Positions 23,488-34,757 of a DNA stretch of 64,000 nucleotides are shown one piece after another. A program made the translations under genes and the position numbers. Every line of letters begins with the position of its first letter. Position 1 is the first letter of the stretch. Source of the stretch: Copromyces sp. CBS 386.78 (Eukaryota > Ascomycota > Sordariomycetes > Sordariales > Sordariaceae); assembly GCA_030685235.1 (NCBI GenBank), contig MU839081.1, positions 744,001 to 808,000 of the forward strand. The letters are read 5' to 3'. The notes under the pieces were generated by a model. The model was not told the origin of the DNA, searched no databases, and saw only the letters and a program-made list of their open reading frames with translations.

Positions 23488-25254
23488 TCAAAGCTTCGCT
23501 TGCAAACCCGTTGTCCCAAGAACCTCTTCCACAATAGCACGCCCAGCCGCTCTACCAGAGAAGATACACCCGCCCAAAAATGTTCCCTCGAGAGAGTTAT
23601 ACCCATGGACACCACCCCCTCCAAACCCAGCCGCCTCTCCGACGGCGTACAAGCCCGGGAACGGAGTGCCATCCGTCCTCATAACATTGCTGCTCAGGTT
23701 CGTCTCAATCCCGCCCAACGTCTTCCTCGTAAGCAGGTTCATCCGCACCGCAATCAGCGGCCCATACTTCTTATCCAACAACTTATGCGGCGGCGCCACC
23801 CGGCTTCTCTTGTCAGGCCAGTAATTCCTTGCGATGTTGATGAGCATCGCCTGCGCGTCTTTGGAGTACGGGTTATCGAACTGGCTGTCGCGGGCCTCGA
23901 CTTCCTCCTTGATGGCATTGTAATCAAGACGGACACCATCCGTTTTCGCCATGAGCTCGTTCATGCCCGCCACCAGGTCCTCGAGGTTATCCTTCACGAC
24001 AAAGTCCTCGCCGTGCTTGATGAAGTTCTGAACGGGGACCGTGCCGTTGGAGCTGAACACGCGCTGTCGGAGCGTTTGCACGATGCTCTTGTTGGTGATG
24101 TCGGGGTTTTGTTCGGATCCCGAAAGCGCAAACTCCCGCGCGGCGATGGTGCGGTTGCAGATGAACCACGAGTAGTCATACCCGGTACTGCAGATGTGCT
24201 TGAGCGTCGCCAGCGTGTCGCATCCGGGAAAGAGGAAGGGAGGCAGTCGTTTGCCTGTGGCGTCGAGCCAGAGGGAGGAGGGGGCTGGCAACACTCGGAT
24301 ACCGTGGCCGGGCCAGATGGGATCCCAGTTCTTGAGTCCTTCGGTGTAGTGCCACATTCTGTCCTTGTTGATTACGCTCGCACCCATGCCTTCGGCGATG
24401 TCAATCATGCGCCCGTCCACATGCGCCGGCACGCCCATGACCATGGTCGCCGGTACCTTGGGACCGAGTCGATCAATCGGCCAGTTCTTCTTGACCTTCT
24501 CCAGATTCCCTCCGATTCCCCCGCTGGCAATAATCACCGCCGCGCCACGAATCTCAAACTCCCCCGTCGCCACCCGCGTCGAACTCTGCCCCCTGGGCAC
24601 CTCTTCGTCTTGCAAAACCCTCCCCTTCACTCCGACCGCCCTTCCATTCTCGTCGGTCAAAATCTCATCAACACAATGCCTGAACCGCATCTCCACGACC
24701 CCCTCCTTTTCCTTTCTTTCGACGGGCTCTTTGAACACCCTCACAACCTCCGGCCCCGTGCCCCAACTAAGATGAAACCTCGGCACCGAATTCCCATGTC
24801 CCCCCGCGCCCCTCCCATCCCCGCGCTCCGCCCACCCGACATTCACCAAAAACCCCAGCCCCCTCGCCTTGACATAATCTTCCATGTCGTCCGTGGCGAA
24901 ATCGACAAACGCCTCGGCCCAGCGCCGGGGCCAGTAGTCTTCTTTTTCCAGCCTGTCGAATTGTGCCGACGAAAGCCAGTCGCGCAGGGCTAAGGAGCGA
25001 GAGTCGCGGATGCCCATCCGTCGTTGGAAGGAGGAGTTTACCATGAAGAGGCCGCCGAGAGACCAGAAGGCTTGCCCGCCGAGGGAGGTGCGGGGTTCTT
25101 GGTCGAGGAGGAGGACAGGGATGTTGGCGCGCGAGAGCTCGAAGGCGGCGACGAGGCCGGAGAGGCCGGTGCCTACTATGATGACTGGGTTTTCTTTGGT
25201 TGGGCGGGTCGGGAAGGAGGTTGGCCCGCCGTGAGAAGAGGAGGGAGAGGACAT
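23488..25254 (-). CDS. FAD-dependent dehydrogenase (fumarate reductase/3-ketosteroid dehydrogenase-like) with PTS1-type AKL end
   Basis: A single exon of 588 residues if translation starts at 25254 (MSSPSSSHGG). The frame is open to 25422, but the extra 56 residues are Pro/Ser-rich and look like leader. A dinucleotide-binding site VIIVGTGLSGLVAAFELSRA lies near residues 24-43, followed by the acidic ribose-binding end LLLDQEP and LGGQAFWSLGG. A second FAD-contact block near the C-terminus reads FPGLYAVGEAAGFGGGGVHG, then EGTFLGGCIFSGRAAGRA. This is the FAD_binding_2 layout of fumarate reductase and 3-ketosteroid dehydrogenase. The closest group is probably the uncharacterised FAD-binding dehydrogenases, so no substrate is named. 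The last residues, LQAKL, form an AKL tripeptide, a permitted variant of the peroxisomal PTS1 signal, so import into peroxisomes is likely but inferred. Confidence 0.88.
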   Translation of the reverse strand: MSSPSSSHGGPTSFPTRPTKENPVIIVGTGLSGLVAAFELSRANIPVLLLDQEPRTSLGGQAFWSLGGLFMVNSSFQRRMGIRDSRSLALRDWLSSAQFDRLEKEDYWPRRWAEAFVDFATDDMEDYVKARGLGFLVNVGWAERGDGRGAGGHGNSVPRFHLSWGTGPEVVRVFKEPVERKEKEGVVEMRFRHCVDEILTDENGRAVGVKGRVLQDEEVPRGQSSTRVATGEFEIRGAAVIIASGGIGGNLEKVKKNWPIDRLGPKVPATMVMGVPAHVDGRMIDIAEGMGASVINKDRMWHYTEGLKNWDPIWPGHGIRVLPAPSSLWLDATGKRLPPFLFPGCDTLATLKHICSTGYDYSWFICNRTIAAREFALSGSEQNPDITNKSIVQTLRQRVFSSNGTVPVQNFIKHGEDFVVKDNLEDLVAGMNELMAKTDGVRLDYNAIKEEVEARDSQFDNPYSKDAQAMLINIARNYWPDKRSRVAPPHKLLDKKYGPLIAVRMNLLTRKTLGGIETNLSSNVMRTDGTPFPGLYAVGEAAGFGGGGVHGYNSLEGTFLGGCIFSGRAAGRAIVEEVLGTTGLQAKL

Positions 25255-26974
25255 GGTGGTCGGTCTTGGAGGTCGTGGCGGGGAGAAACTGTTTTGCGAT
25301 GGAGGTCGAGGCTGGTGTTCGAATATCAACTGCGATGCGCTGGGTGTGGTGATTGCTGGGGGCGACTTGACTTTTACTGAATGGCGATGTCTTCCCAGTT
25401 CCCACGGGTTTTTGGTTGCCAAAGGGAAGAATCGAAATGCTGCCGCTGACGACGGCGACGAAAACCGTCAACCTGTCAGCGACGGATAATGAGGAGCTCT
25501 CATTGCGGTCACGCGGTCTTTCTCAGCCCAGGTGCCTCGGTTCAGTGACCGAGGGGAAGTTGGTGCTTGGTTGGCGCGATGTGCATTCGGAGAAGTACTT
25601 CCCCGCACATTCGGGGAAGGAGAGAGGGGAAGTCGAAGGCACACTGGAGGTTCCGACCTTCCATTTGACTTGTTTCACTTTTTGAATTCCCTGTGTGACT
25701 TTGGAATCCACTGCCTCAAACAAAACAAAACAAAACAAAACAAAAAAAAAAAAAAAAAAAAAAAAACTACCAGTTTCAATGTGGACGGCCCAATGATGCC
25801 GAGCGATATCGCCGGAAGCGCACACCGACTTACACTGGCGCTGACCCACTTGTCTCCGGGTCCGGGGGTCCCCACCCACGGATCGGCGATTGATTGCGGG
25901 GGCCGGGTTCACGGCTCCTTCTTCCCTGGCTGCCTGGGTCTGGGGTGCGATCGCTGTTCTCCATAAGCAAACGCTCGACCCAAAGAAAAGCCTGGAATAA
26001 TCGACGACTTCTGCATCCCAGTGCTTCTGTTGGACGGCCAGTTATCACCAGGCTTCATTTCGCTCCAGGGGGAAACAATGACGGTTGGGATAGGATAAAA
26101 AGAGGTCTCACGCATATATGGCTGACTGCAAAAGGTAATGCTTTGACGTTCGAAGAGTGTCAGATTTGATGAAGACACATTGGTTTGGCGTTTACCAGCC
26201 GAGCTTATTCTCGGACTGTTGTCAGTTGTCGTCTCGTTTTCTGGGGTTGGGGAGAGCGAGCCGTCAAAGCCAAGGCCCCATCACGTTTCAACGGGATCCC
26301 AAAACCGTGTGCGACCACTCCGGCATAGCATTATTGATGAGTGGCTGACTGCACGGGTCTATCTCCGCTCCCCAGGAACGGGACGGTTCAATATCATGAC
26401 CACGCGGTATCCAGCCAGTATGTCCTTGGTATTGACTGCACATGCCGGTAGATGGGCACCGAGAACAACTCCCCTGCCCGTCAACCTATAAGAACCCGTC
26501 CCTAACCAACATATATTGTCCCATCATGTGGCGAGTCCAAAGGAGCGCTCTGGAAAGTTTGGCTCGAGAGTGTCTGGACCCTGAGCCGTTGGCCTCTCAA
26601 CAGGACGGTAGCATTGCATATTGCAAACTAGGGGAATTCAACGCAAGTGGAAAGATTGAAGTAGAGGGGGGAGGGTCCATGGTGATGATAGGATGGCGGT
26701 GAGGAACTCAATAGGTAAGGTAATCAAGAAGCAGAAGCCAAAGTGTCTGTGTGATATTATGAAGGAATATTAACGTCAAACTCCCTGATCACAAAAGTGA
26801 CCTCATCAGAATTGGCCAAGCAAGCTCATTATCCTCCACTGTCTTTGTTCCCCGTCCCATTCCCACCTCTAAAACACGCTCGCTGAAGTTCCGACATTCC
26901 CTCAACCACTCTTTTCCTCCATATATATCTTCACCTTCCTCCCTCTACTAACCCATTGCATCCCTTCCATTCGG
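25255..26974. other. Intergenic with poly(A) tract, no gene recognised
   Basis: The segment holds the promoter side of the FAD dehydrogenase and the 3' flank of the small secreted protein. At 25720-25766 an (AACAA)-type run passes into about 24 A residues, which resembles the tail of a retrotransposed insertion or a simple repeat. No other structure is seen. Confidence 0.35.
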
Positions 26975-27454
26975 CTAGTTATAGCAAGGCCTCAACCAAC
27001 TTCCACCTTCCACCCCCGGCTCCTCCCACCAAGGGCACGAAATCTTATAAGCCTTGATCCCGCCCTCGGGCGCCCAGCACCCGCTGCCACTAACAATACC
27101 CGGGTCCGAGCAGTCCGTCTTCTGGAACAGCGTGATCTGGCACTTGGGGTTGAGGTAGGCATCGCTGATGGTGCGGGCGTCGAACGTCTCGTTGACGTTA
27201 CCCGTCAACTGCCGCTTGGGAATCGTGCACTCGCCGCAGGCGGCACCGAAGTTGACCGTGTAAAACTCCCAGTTTCGCGAGTTGAGGTCCATGGGGCAGG
27301 TATCGGCGGTGGAGAGGCGGAAGCCGCCGATGATGGGGACGCGCTTGGTGTTGCCGGCCTCGTAGGGAGAAGAAGCAGAGGCGGGCGCAGCGGAGGAGGT
27401 GCCGATGGAGAGGAAGGTAGCGAGAGCGCCGGTTAGGAGGGTGGTGAGTTGCAT
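26975..27454 (-). CDS. Small secreted eight-cysteine protein
   Basis: One exon of 159 residues. A clear signal peptide (MQLTTLLTGALATFLSIGTSSA) is followed by a short segment ending in a dibasic KR, which could be a Kex2 processing site (mature form starting near VPIIGGF). The mature part holds eight cysteines (TCPM, AACGEC, PKC, TDC, SGC, SC, PC) and one N-x-T site. That pattern fits an apoplastic, disulfide-stabilised protein, as found among ascomycete effectors and developmental secreted proteins. I do not recognise the family and assign no activity. Confidence 0.8.
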   Translation of the reverse strand: MQLTTLLTGALATFLSIGTSSAAPASASSPYEAGNTKRVPIIGGFRLSTADTCPMDLNSRNWEFYTVNFGAACGECTIPKRQLTGNVNETFDARTISDAYLNPKCQITLFQKTDCSDPGIVSGSGCWAPEGGIKAYKISCPWWEEPGVEGGSWLRPCYN

Positions 27455-28268
27455 TTTGTGTGGTTTTATGGTGGTGGTGCTGCGATGATAATGAGGTAGA
27501 TTATAAGTTTTGATAGATGACTCGGAAGGAACTGGGTCGAGGATAGTTGGAAATGCACGGTGCTTTGTGAGATATTTGTATTTGTCTTTTGAAAAGATCT
27601 CCTGACGTAGGGTCCCGAGGATGTGGTGATGTGGAGTTCACTAGGATCTCAGAGTACCCAGGAAATGGGTGCCTTTATATCCACTTTTTCGTATTGCTGG
27701 AAGCTTCTCCAAAAAATCAGACGAGGAGCGGTGAATACGAACATCGTGGCTCTCCACTTGCTTGGCTTCCTTGGCCAGGGGAAGCTTGGTAGTGGAATGT
27801 CAAAATTAGCATACTTGGTCAACGTGGAGCACGTCCGATATCCGACCATTCCGTAGGGCTGAGGAGGCTTGATGACAACCTCACTTGACAGTGGACGGCA
27901 TCCCACGCTATTGGCTCGTGTCAAGTCTTACAAGCTGTCACCCATCTTGTGACGTTTTCCTCAGCCCCCGCCATACCACTTGTCACCTGTTGAGTCGGAT
28001 GATGGCGGCTTGGCATCTATGGCTGCGAATAACCACCATTCAACTTCAGCACTGCTCCATATAAGACGGGATGAATACCGTCCGAGGCTGAAATGCCGAA
28101 AGTCGTGCGTCGAGCCAAATCGTAAAAAATAAAGGCAATGAATGACTGGCCAAATGTTCTAACAAAGAACACCACACGTCGTCAGTCTTACTCTGCCAAC
28201 TTCTTTCTCCTTCAGTCCTCCTTTGATCTCTGATATTAGTCTTGGAGTCACGACCGGTTGCCTCTTCA
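27455..28268. other. Intergenic, no gene recognised
   Basis: This is the promoter of the small secreted protein and the 3' flank of the D-lactate dehydrogenase gene. The ORFs are short and featureless. Confidence 0.35.
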
Positions 28269-30014
28269 CTACCCCATCCAGTCAAACACCTTTCCCGGGT
28301 TCATGACCCATTTCGGATCAACCGAAGCCTTGAGCTGCCTCATAAGCCCGATCGTCTCCTCTCCGAGCTCGTCCACCAAGCACTCCTTCTTTCCAATACC
28401 AATCGCATGCTCTCCACTAACGGTACCTTCCATCTCTAGTGCTCGTGTCATCATATTTTTGACGCACTTGGCGACAGCATACTTCTGCTGCGGATTTGTA
28501 GGGTCATATATCATGGAGACGTGAAAGTTTCCATCACCCACATGGCCAATGACGCTCGCAAACAAGCCCAGGGATCCACATTCCCGCTTCGAGATTTCGA
28601 TGATTTCCGCCAGGCGTGAAATGGGAACGGCCACGTCCGTAGACCAGATCTCGGTGCCATTGGGCCGAGTGTTTACCATGGTGAAGAGGGCTTCCTTGCG
28701 CGCGGACCAGAGGTCAAGCTCATCTTGCTTCGTCTTCGCAAAGTGGAACTTATTGTCTGTTAAGGGCTTGATGATCTCGCCTACGCTGGACACATCGCTC
28801 TTGATGGCGTCCTTGGTGGTCCCGCTGAACTTGAGGAACAAGGTAGGCTTCTCGTCCCATACACGCTTGCGAACTGCATCGCTTCCGTGGGTATTGAGCA
28901 ATTTCATCTGCTCGTCGTCCATGAGCTCCAGGGCAGCAAGCTGGATCCCGGAGCGAATCAGCTTGGAAGCGGCGGCTGCGGCAGAGTGGATGGTGGGGAA
29001 AGCAACAACGGCGACGCTGGTTTCCTTGGGGATGGGAGCAAGTTTCAAGGTGACCTCGGTTACTATGCCCAGGGTACCTTCGGCGCCGACAAACAGAGAA
29101 GTCAAGTTATAGCCAGCCGAAGTCTTGCGAGGCCGCCGACGTGTCTTGATGACCCGGCCATCGGGGAGGACGACGGTCAGGTTGAGCACCCAGTCTTTCA
29201 TAGTCCCGTAACGCATGGCGTTAGTGCCGGAGCAATTGGTTGAGACCATTCCACCGACCGTGGCCGTGGGGGAGGGATCCAAAGGCACGAAGAGCCCTGT
29301 GTGGGCGATCTGGTTGTTGAGATCAACCCAGTTAACGCCAGGCTGAACGACGACATCCATGTCATCTGGGTGGAAGGCAATGACCTTGTCCATGTAGGTG
29401 AAGTCGATGCAGATGCCGGAATATGGCTGGGAAAAGTTGCCTTCCACGCTGGAACCTGCGCCAAAGGGAACCATGGGGACATTTCGAGCACTGCATATCC
29501 GGGCGATGGCAGATACGTGGTCGGTCCTGCGTGGGTATACGATAGCGGCGGCACGCACAGGTGAGTTGGATGTCGACCAGTCCGAATGGCCGTGGTGTTC
29601 GAGGACATCGGCATCGTAGGTGACGGCGTCTTGTCCCAGTATCTGAGCAATCTCTTTTGCAGCTTCCAGCATTTCTGTGTGGCTTGCGTAGGTCGGCTTT
29701 ACCAGTGAATGCTGTTCCTTCCTCAACAAGTCCTTCCAGTCAATTCTCGACGAAACATCCACGAAGAGCAAAGCCGAACACACAATGATGATCCACTCTT
29801 GTCTAGACATCGGGCGTGGCGGATGTCTGGACTTTTCCCGTCCAGCCCTCTGGGGGATATTCTTGGACGGTTGTGATGCCCATCGTGTCGACTGATATGG
29901 CCGGGAAGCAAAGGTTGGCTGATATTGTCGCTGTACCGGGGCAACAAGGTTTCGAGAATGGGAAGCGAGAGTGAGCTGTGCTCGTGGAATGCCGAGCACT
30001 TGACGTGTCGCCAT
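28269..30014 (-). CDS. D-lactate dehydrogenase (cytochrome), mitochondrial
   Basis: A single exon of 581 residues from the Met at 30014 (MATRQVLGIPRAQ); a second in-frame Met five codons upstream is less likely. The N-terminus is rich in Arg, Ser and Gln with no acids, as expected of a mitochondrial presequence. A single hydrophobic segment (WIIIVCSALLFVDV, about residue 75) could anchor it to the inner membrane. The FAD-binding type 4 domain shows MVPFGAGSSVEGNFSQP (about residue 180) and TVGGMVSTNCSGTNAMRYG. The C-terminal substrate domain carries GHVGDGNFHVSM and GTVSGEHAIGIGKK. The enzyme oxidises D-lactate to pyruvate and passes electrons to cytochrome c. Length and motif order match fungal DLD1. 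A related glycolate or 2-hydroxyglutarate substrate cannot be excluded by eye. Confidence 0.93.
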   Translation of the reverse strand: MATRQVLGIPRAQLTLASHSRNLVAPVQRQYQPTFASRPYQSTRWASQPSKNIPQRAGREKSRHPPRPMSRQEWIIIVCSALLFVDVSSRIDWKDLLRKEQHSLVKPTYASHTEMLEAAKEIAQILGQDAVTYDADVLEHHGHSDWSTSNSPVRAAAIVYPRRTDHVSAIARICSARNVPMVPFGAGSSVEGNFSQPYSGICIDFTYMDKVIAFHPDDMDVVVQPGVNWVDLNNQIAHTGLFVPLDPSPTATVGGMVSTNCSGTNAMRYGTMKDWVLNLTVVLPDGRVIKTRRRPRKTSAGYNLTSLFVGAEGTLGIVTEVTLKLAPIPKETSVAVVAFPTIHSAAAAASKLIRSGIQLAALELMDDEQMKLLNTHGSDAVRKRVWDEKPTLFLKFSGTTKDAIKSDVSSVGEIIKPLTDNKFHFAKTKQDELDLWSARKEALFTMVNTRPNGTEIWSTDVAVPISRLAEIIEISKRECGSLGLFASVIGHVGDGNFHVSMIYDPTNPQQKYAVAKCVKNMMTRALEMEGTVSGEHAIGIGKKECLVDELGEETIGLMRQLKASVDPKWVMNPGKVFDWMG

Positions 30015-30846
30015 CTTTGGGTAAAGCAACAGTAGCTAGCAAGCCCGGTCCGGTGCGCAGAATGGAGAGGTGATCTCTTGGACTGCGGAAGCGGAAGTCG
30101 TAGAGAAGCCTACGGGGTGGCTCGGGAGGGCGGCGCCGATACTCGGCCTGGTATGGGCGGGGAAGCGGGGCCGTGTTAGCGTCCTCGGCGGTTCCACATG
30201 ACCGCGTAGTGTAGGTAGGGCGGGGATCGAAATCCGGGGTTGTATCGCCAACACCGCCAAAAAAGCTTGTTACCCACGACATGCTCAAATCGCTGATGGC
30301 CATGTCGCACTCATGATCAACATGTCATAACAGAGCCATTGTGAAGGTTCATAACCACTTCATTTTGGTACTCGAAGAAACGAGAGTCGTCATTATCACG
30401 AGAGAGCTATGCAGTCTCGTCTCGTAGGGGAGAAGCGATGGGAACCGAGGATGGAAATCGAGTGGTGGAAAACAATCAAGACAGCTGCAAGAACGAATTC
30501 GTTGGAGAGGATGAAGGGTGCGGTTTCGCATTCAACCACATAAGAAGAATGATGACATGGAAGGGGAGAAGGTAACTTGTCTCAACTGGCCACGCCTGGG
30601 ATGTCGGGCAACCTGGAGCCCATGCCTTCCGCTTCTACCAGTCGCTCCTTAGAGTGGGGCATATTGCATAGCGCTTGTAATGTACACGTACTAGTGTAAA
30701 GGAAAGGACGGTTCTTAAATTGCAGTGGAAGGGCGATCAGGGTTCACACTTGGTGCGAAACGGCGCTTGTACCTCGCAAACGTCCCTTCAAAAGTTGAAC
30801 AGCATTGCGCATTTTTGAATCAAGAAATAAACCGCATCGTCTTACT
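30015..30846. other. Intergenic between D-lactate dehydrogenase and transposon
   Basis: A minus-strand open frame starting at 30303 overlaps the dehydrogenase start in another frame. Its first about 95 codons could be an upstream ORF in the leader but show no family. The remainder up to the transposon edge has nothing recognisable. Confidence 0.35.
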
Positions 30847-30848
30847 TA

Positions 30849-30898
30849 CCGTATAATCTCGTCAAATTGATTTTCGGGAAACCGCTTTTCAGGCACAT
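30849..30898 (+). repeat. Left terminal inverted repeat of the transposon
   Basis: 50 bp, the exact reverse complement of 33755-33804. It is preceded by TA (30847-30848). It still holds CpA sites (for example in TCAAAT, TTCAGG, GCACAT) that RIP would be expected to change. Confidence 0.93.
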
Positions 30899-33754
30899 TT
30901 ACGTACAGATTTAAGCACATATTACAGCATATGTACCAACCGTACCCTCTATGAAGGAGGGTAAAATCTAGCGCCCCACCCTCTCAGCCAAACTGCAGCA
31001 GTACCCTAATTCTTACCCACCTTCTAAATCCCCTGCTTTCTCCTCTATAGAGCTCATCATCGTCGTTACTGGTGTTGAAGTTCTCGCCATCCCTCCCTAT
31101 TACTATTGCCATAGATCCGAGACCCCTACTAGCTCCAGCACCCCCGCCAGCATCCTCAGCACCCCCGCCACGCTCTTTACAAGAGGAACGTGCTAACAAG
31201 AAGGCTAGTCCCAAGAGCAGGCAGTACACTACTAAGGTTATCCAACGAAAGGCCCCTATTAAAAAGGTAAAACGAAGTTATTCCCGGTAGTTCAAAATCT
31301 AGGTAAGAAACGCGACACGGTATAAATTACTGGACTAGCGAGCTAACTATTAGCGGGACACAGGTTATCACCTACATGGTACAAACGAAGGTGCTTCTTA
31401 ATAGAGTTTACGATAGACCTCTACGAAGACGACGCTAGGGAGCAATAGCGTTTAACGAAGCCTACCCTTTCGATAAAAGCTACCGCGATATTTATAATTA
31501 TAAGGTAGCCGCGTTCTATAATATCCTGGTACTAACTCTCAACTACTAATAGATATTAAGAGACGAAATTCTCTTTAACCTAATACGCAAAAGTATAGTA
31601 ATATAACTAGAAATAAAGGATAAATTATATAAAAAGTTTTAATTTATATAATAATAAAATAGCTTAGTTACTATAGTCTAATTTCGCCGAAATTCTATAC
31701 TACTTTTTAAAGAGGTTTACCCGGAGTAAACTAACGAAAAGGAATTCTATTTCTCTCGTAACTAATTTAGTAGCTTCTTAAACCGCTTTTGTATTACGAA
31801 TCGAAGGATTATATATTAAGCCTAGAAACTACTAGCTGAATTACATTTAAAAGTAAATTCGTTCCTAAAGTAAGACGAAAGAATAAATTATTAGGGAAGA
31901 CCTAGAAAATATTAGGGAAGACCTAGAGAATATTGGCAAAGACCTAAAGATTTTCGGAGGCTAATAATAGAAACCTTATAAGTTTATTAAGCGGAATAAT
32001 TAGCCTACCGTATTTAGAACTCACATTCGATTTCCTCTTTATACTATTATAAACTTCGACGAAATTCCCCTCCCGTTCGAATTTATAGATAGTTATATAT
32101 TTAAAATTAAGGGGAGTAAAACCGTATTTAATAAAATTAGTCGTAGCGGATGGGGAAAGCGATAAATTATTTTAATTTTATATATTTTTGTAAATAATAT
32201 TATTCGTTTTAAACTGACAATTATTTTTTATAGGGAGGGCAAAATTTAAAACGTTAAATAATATTTCTATACCTATAATATATCTGTAAAATTTAATAAG
32301 GCGGTTTATTAAAACGAGGAGCTCTTACTTACTTAGTTTAAAGAGGAAATAAAGTTTATTATTAGGGATATCGGTTAAGAAATATTATTAGTTATAGATA
32401 TATACTTATTTCATAATATTCAACGAATTTATAATAAGTTTAGAAACAATATACTTTATAAAGTAGTATTAGCTATAATCTTTAGTAGCCTTACGAATTT
32501 ATTTCAACCTTTTAATATAGCTATTAATTCGTTATTTAAAAAGATATTAAAAGAGGAGACGTTCTTAGTAGAAAAAGAGTAGGAAGGGAAGGATAAGAAT
32601 TAAGGTAAATACTAATTTATTTTTAATAGAAGGATTATAATAATTTATATAGTTTTAAAGTATTAAAATACTTTAATAATTAAAAAGAAGGATATAATTA
32701 TCAAATCTTTTAAAAATAAGGGTTTATCTATCCTTCTAAATAATAATAAGAATTACTTTATTAATATTAAAGAAATCGACTAAGTAACTATCGACTAGCG
32801 TAATTAGGAGTAGGCTATTAATATTATTAGAAGTATAAATAATTTTGAAATAATCCCTAAAGGGGAGGATAATTATAACCTTTATTATATAGAGGAGTAA
32901 ATTAGAATTAAATTTAGTAATATATTTAAAAAGGATTTAATAGTTTAATATAAATAGAGAGGGTTACTATACTATAGTAATAAAGATATATTTATTGCCC
33001 GCCTTCGAAAGTATAAACAATAGTAACCAAAGCAACCAGCAATTTAAATTTATTACCAGATTTATTACTAGTAGTTATACTAGTAATTTAAATAATAAAT
33101 AATTCAAAGTTCGTCATCGTTAAAAGAATCGCTATCGTCTTATTTAATAATATTAATGTAAATATAAGTAATACCCTTAGCTTCCTACTACTAGCGTACT
33201 ATTTTAAACCGGTTATCTTAATTACACTAGTATTTACCTAATTCAGTTATATAATAATAAATATTATTAGTATCCTTAAGTTTAACTTTAAATTCGATCT
33301 TTTTACGGCTTTTATTACGAACTTAGCCGAAGTAGGTACGCTTTTAAACTATATTTATAAGGGTAAGGCCTTTTAGTACGTTGGGAGATGAAGGTATTCG
33401 CGGGACGACGACGTAGTTGGTATATTTAACGAACTATTAGGAGTCTAAGTAGTCGTTTATTACGTTTGGGATAGTTAATAATAGTAATAATCTCAATACC
33501 AAGGGTTTATTTACTTATAAATGAGATCGATATCGCTAAGGATTAACTTCGTCTTTGCTATAGCTAGATTGCTGGGGTTTAATTATAGGGGATAGTTTAA
33601 TTATAGGGGGGAAAGAAAAGACAAGGGGGAAAAGATAGGGTATAGACTGGGCACAATAATTTCGAATTTACAGTACTCCGGGGTGGCAACATGTCTCCCC
33701 TACCCAAGTTGGCAGGTATATATATGCCTAGCATCGGGTAGGAAAATGGCATAT

Positions 33755-33804
33755 ATGTGCCTGAAAAGCGGTTTCCCGAAAATCAATTTGACGAGATTAT
33801 ACGG
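33755..33804 (-). repeat. Right terminal inverted repeat of the transposon
   Basis: 50 bp, the exact reverse complement of 30849-30898, followed by TA (33805-33806), the presumed target-site duplication. Confidence 0.93.
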
Positions 33805-33806
33805 TA

Positions 33807-34757
33807 CCTTTTCCAGAAGCGACCTCGAACATCCCGCGCAGAATCCAGATTGCCAGACCCCACCCGGTTTCATCCCTCGGAGCGGATGACGATCTGCCAT
33901 ATCAATCTTTCCTGTCCAGGTTTGTTACGTTGTAGCAAAAACGCTTACAGGGCGTAACTTTCCATAAAAAAATATAAAAAAAGACGGTATTTTATGTAAC
34001 ATGTAACATGGGGTCTAACGTTACAGCTTACGACCACATCACTGGCCACGATGCACGATTGGTGCACATGTCATGCATGGATAAATTGATGATCACTGTC
34101 TCATCAAGATGTGTCGACACAGACATCTCTATGGACACTGTCACCCAGCCGTGATACGCAAGGCGATCGGCTAGATAAAATCCACAATACACTCTATTCT
34201 AAGGTACTTTAGGTATCCAGCAAGCCCCATCCGCGACTGCCGATCCACTGAATCGCGTGCCTGAATTTCACCACAACGGAGCAATGCCGTGATGGGAAGC
34301 AGGAACGAAGAGACGGGATCTTCAGGTTCCACAAGGAAGCAAGGGCAGGCCCTCGAGGCCTTCACTCAGGAACCGAGAACCCTTTCTGCCGCGTCCTCGT
34401 GGGTAGTACCCACTCTCCCGACTTCAATGTCTGAAACCGCCTCCAGATTTTCTTTTTGCTCTCTTTTTCACTTTAACTGTTCCCAGTCGCATTCCATAGC
34501 AGACCTTCTAGACCAACATCACGTCGGTCCAGTAATACCAGTCATTCGTTAAAACACATTCTCTTTGGGGTTGATCGCAGCCGTACTTTACTTTCTTCCA
34601 ATCTTTTGGATTGCGCATTGGATAGCTTACCAGTGCATTATTTCTACTACCGACGACGACAGCAAGGACATACCATTCGTCGGGATATCTTGGCGAGATC
34701 GAATATCGACCTGGGCTGAGGACCGACGGCCAGATAAAAAAAATATAAAAACCATAC
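33807..34757. other. Intergenic between transposon and GH76 gene
   Basis: No gene is seen. At 33912-34030 there is an AT-rich patch with repeated GTAAC/GTTAC words (TGTAACATGTAACATG, TAACGTTACA), similar in style to the patch at 20.05-20.17 kb. The remainder is presumably the promoter of the GH76 gene. Confidence 0.35.

Larger units (their letters stand above)
30849..33804. mobile_element. TIR-flanked DNA transposon relic, AT-rich and RIP-degraded, TA target duplication
   Basis: The ends carry perfect 50-bp terminal inverted repeats (30849-30898 and 33755-33804; outermost bases CCGTATAATC, innermost GGCACAT). They are flanked on both sides by TA, as with Tc1/mariner/pogo-type insertions, so identity extends over 52 bp including the TA. 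The core from about 31.3 to 33.6 kb is extremely AT-rich, crowded with stops in all frames, and almost without CA or TG dinucleotides in long stretches (for example 31630-31720), while CG remains. That is the signature of RIP. No transposase can be read. A purine-rich stretch near 33590-33635 resembles a polypurine tract, so a nested retroelement is possible. The outer 400 bp on the left and 100 bp on the right are much less mutated. Confidence 0.88.

Noticed and set aside
23500..24993. 497-codon ORF (+) opposite the FAD dehydrogenase
   Set aside because: Antisense shadow; the minus strand has the FAD motifs and the plus-strand product has no domain.
29803..30303. 166-codon ORF (-) overlapping the start of D-lactate dehydrogenase
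   Set aside because: The second half is a shadow frame of the dehydrogenase. The first 95 codons could be an upstream ORF but have no family resemblance.
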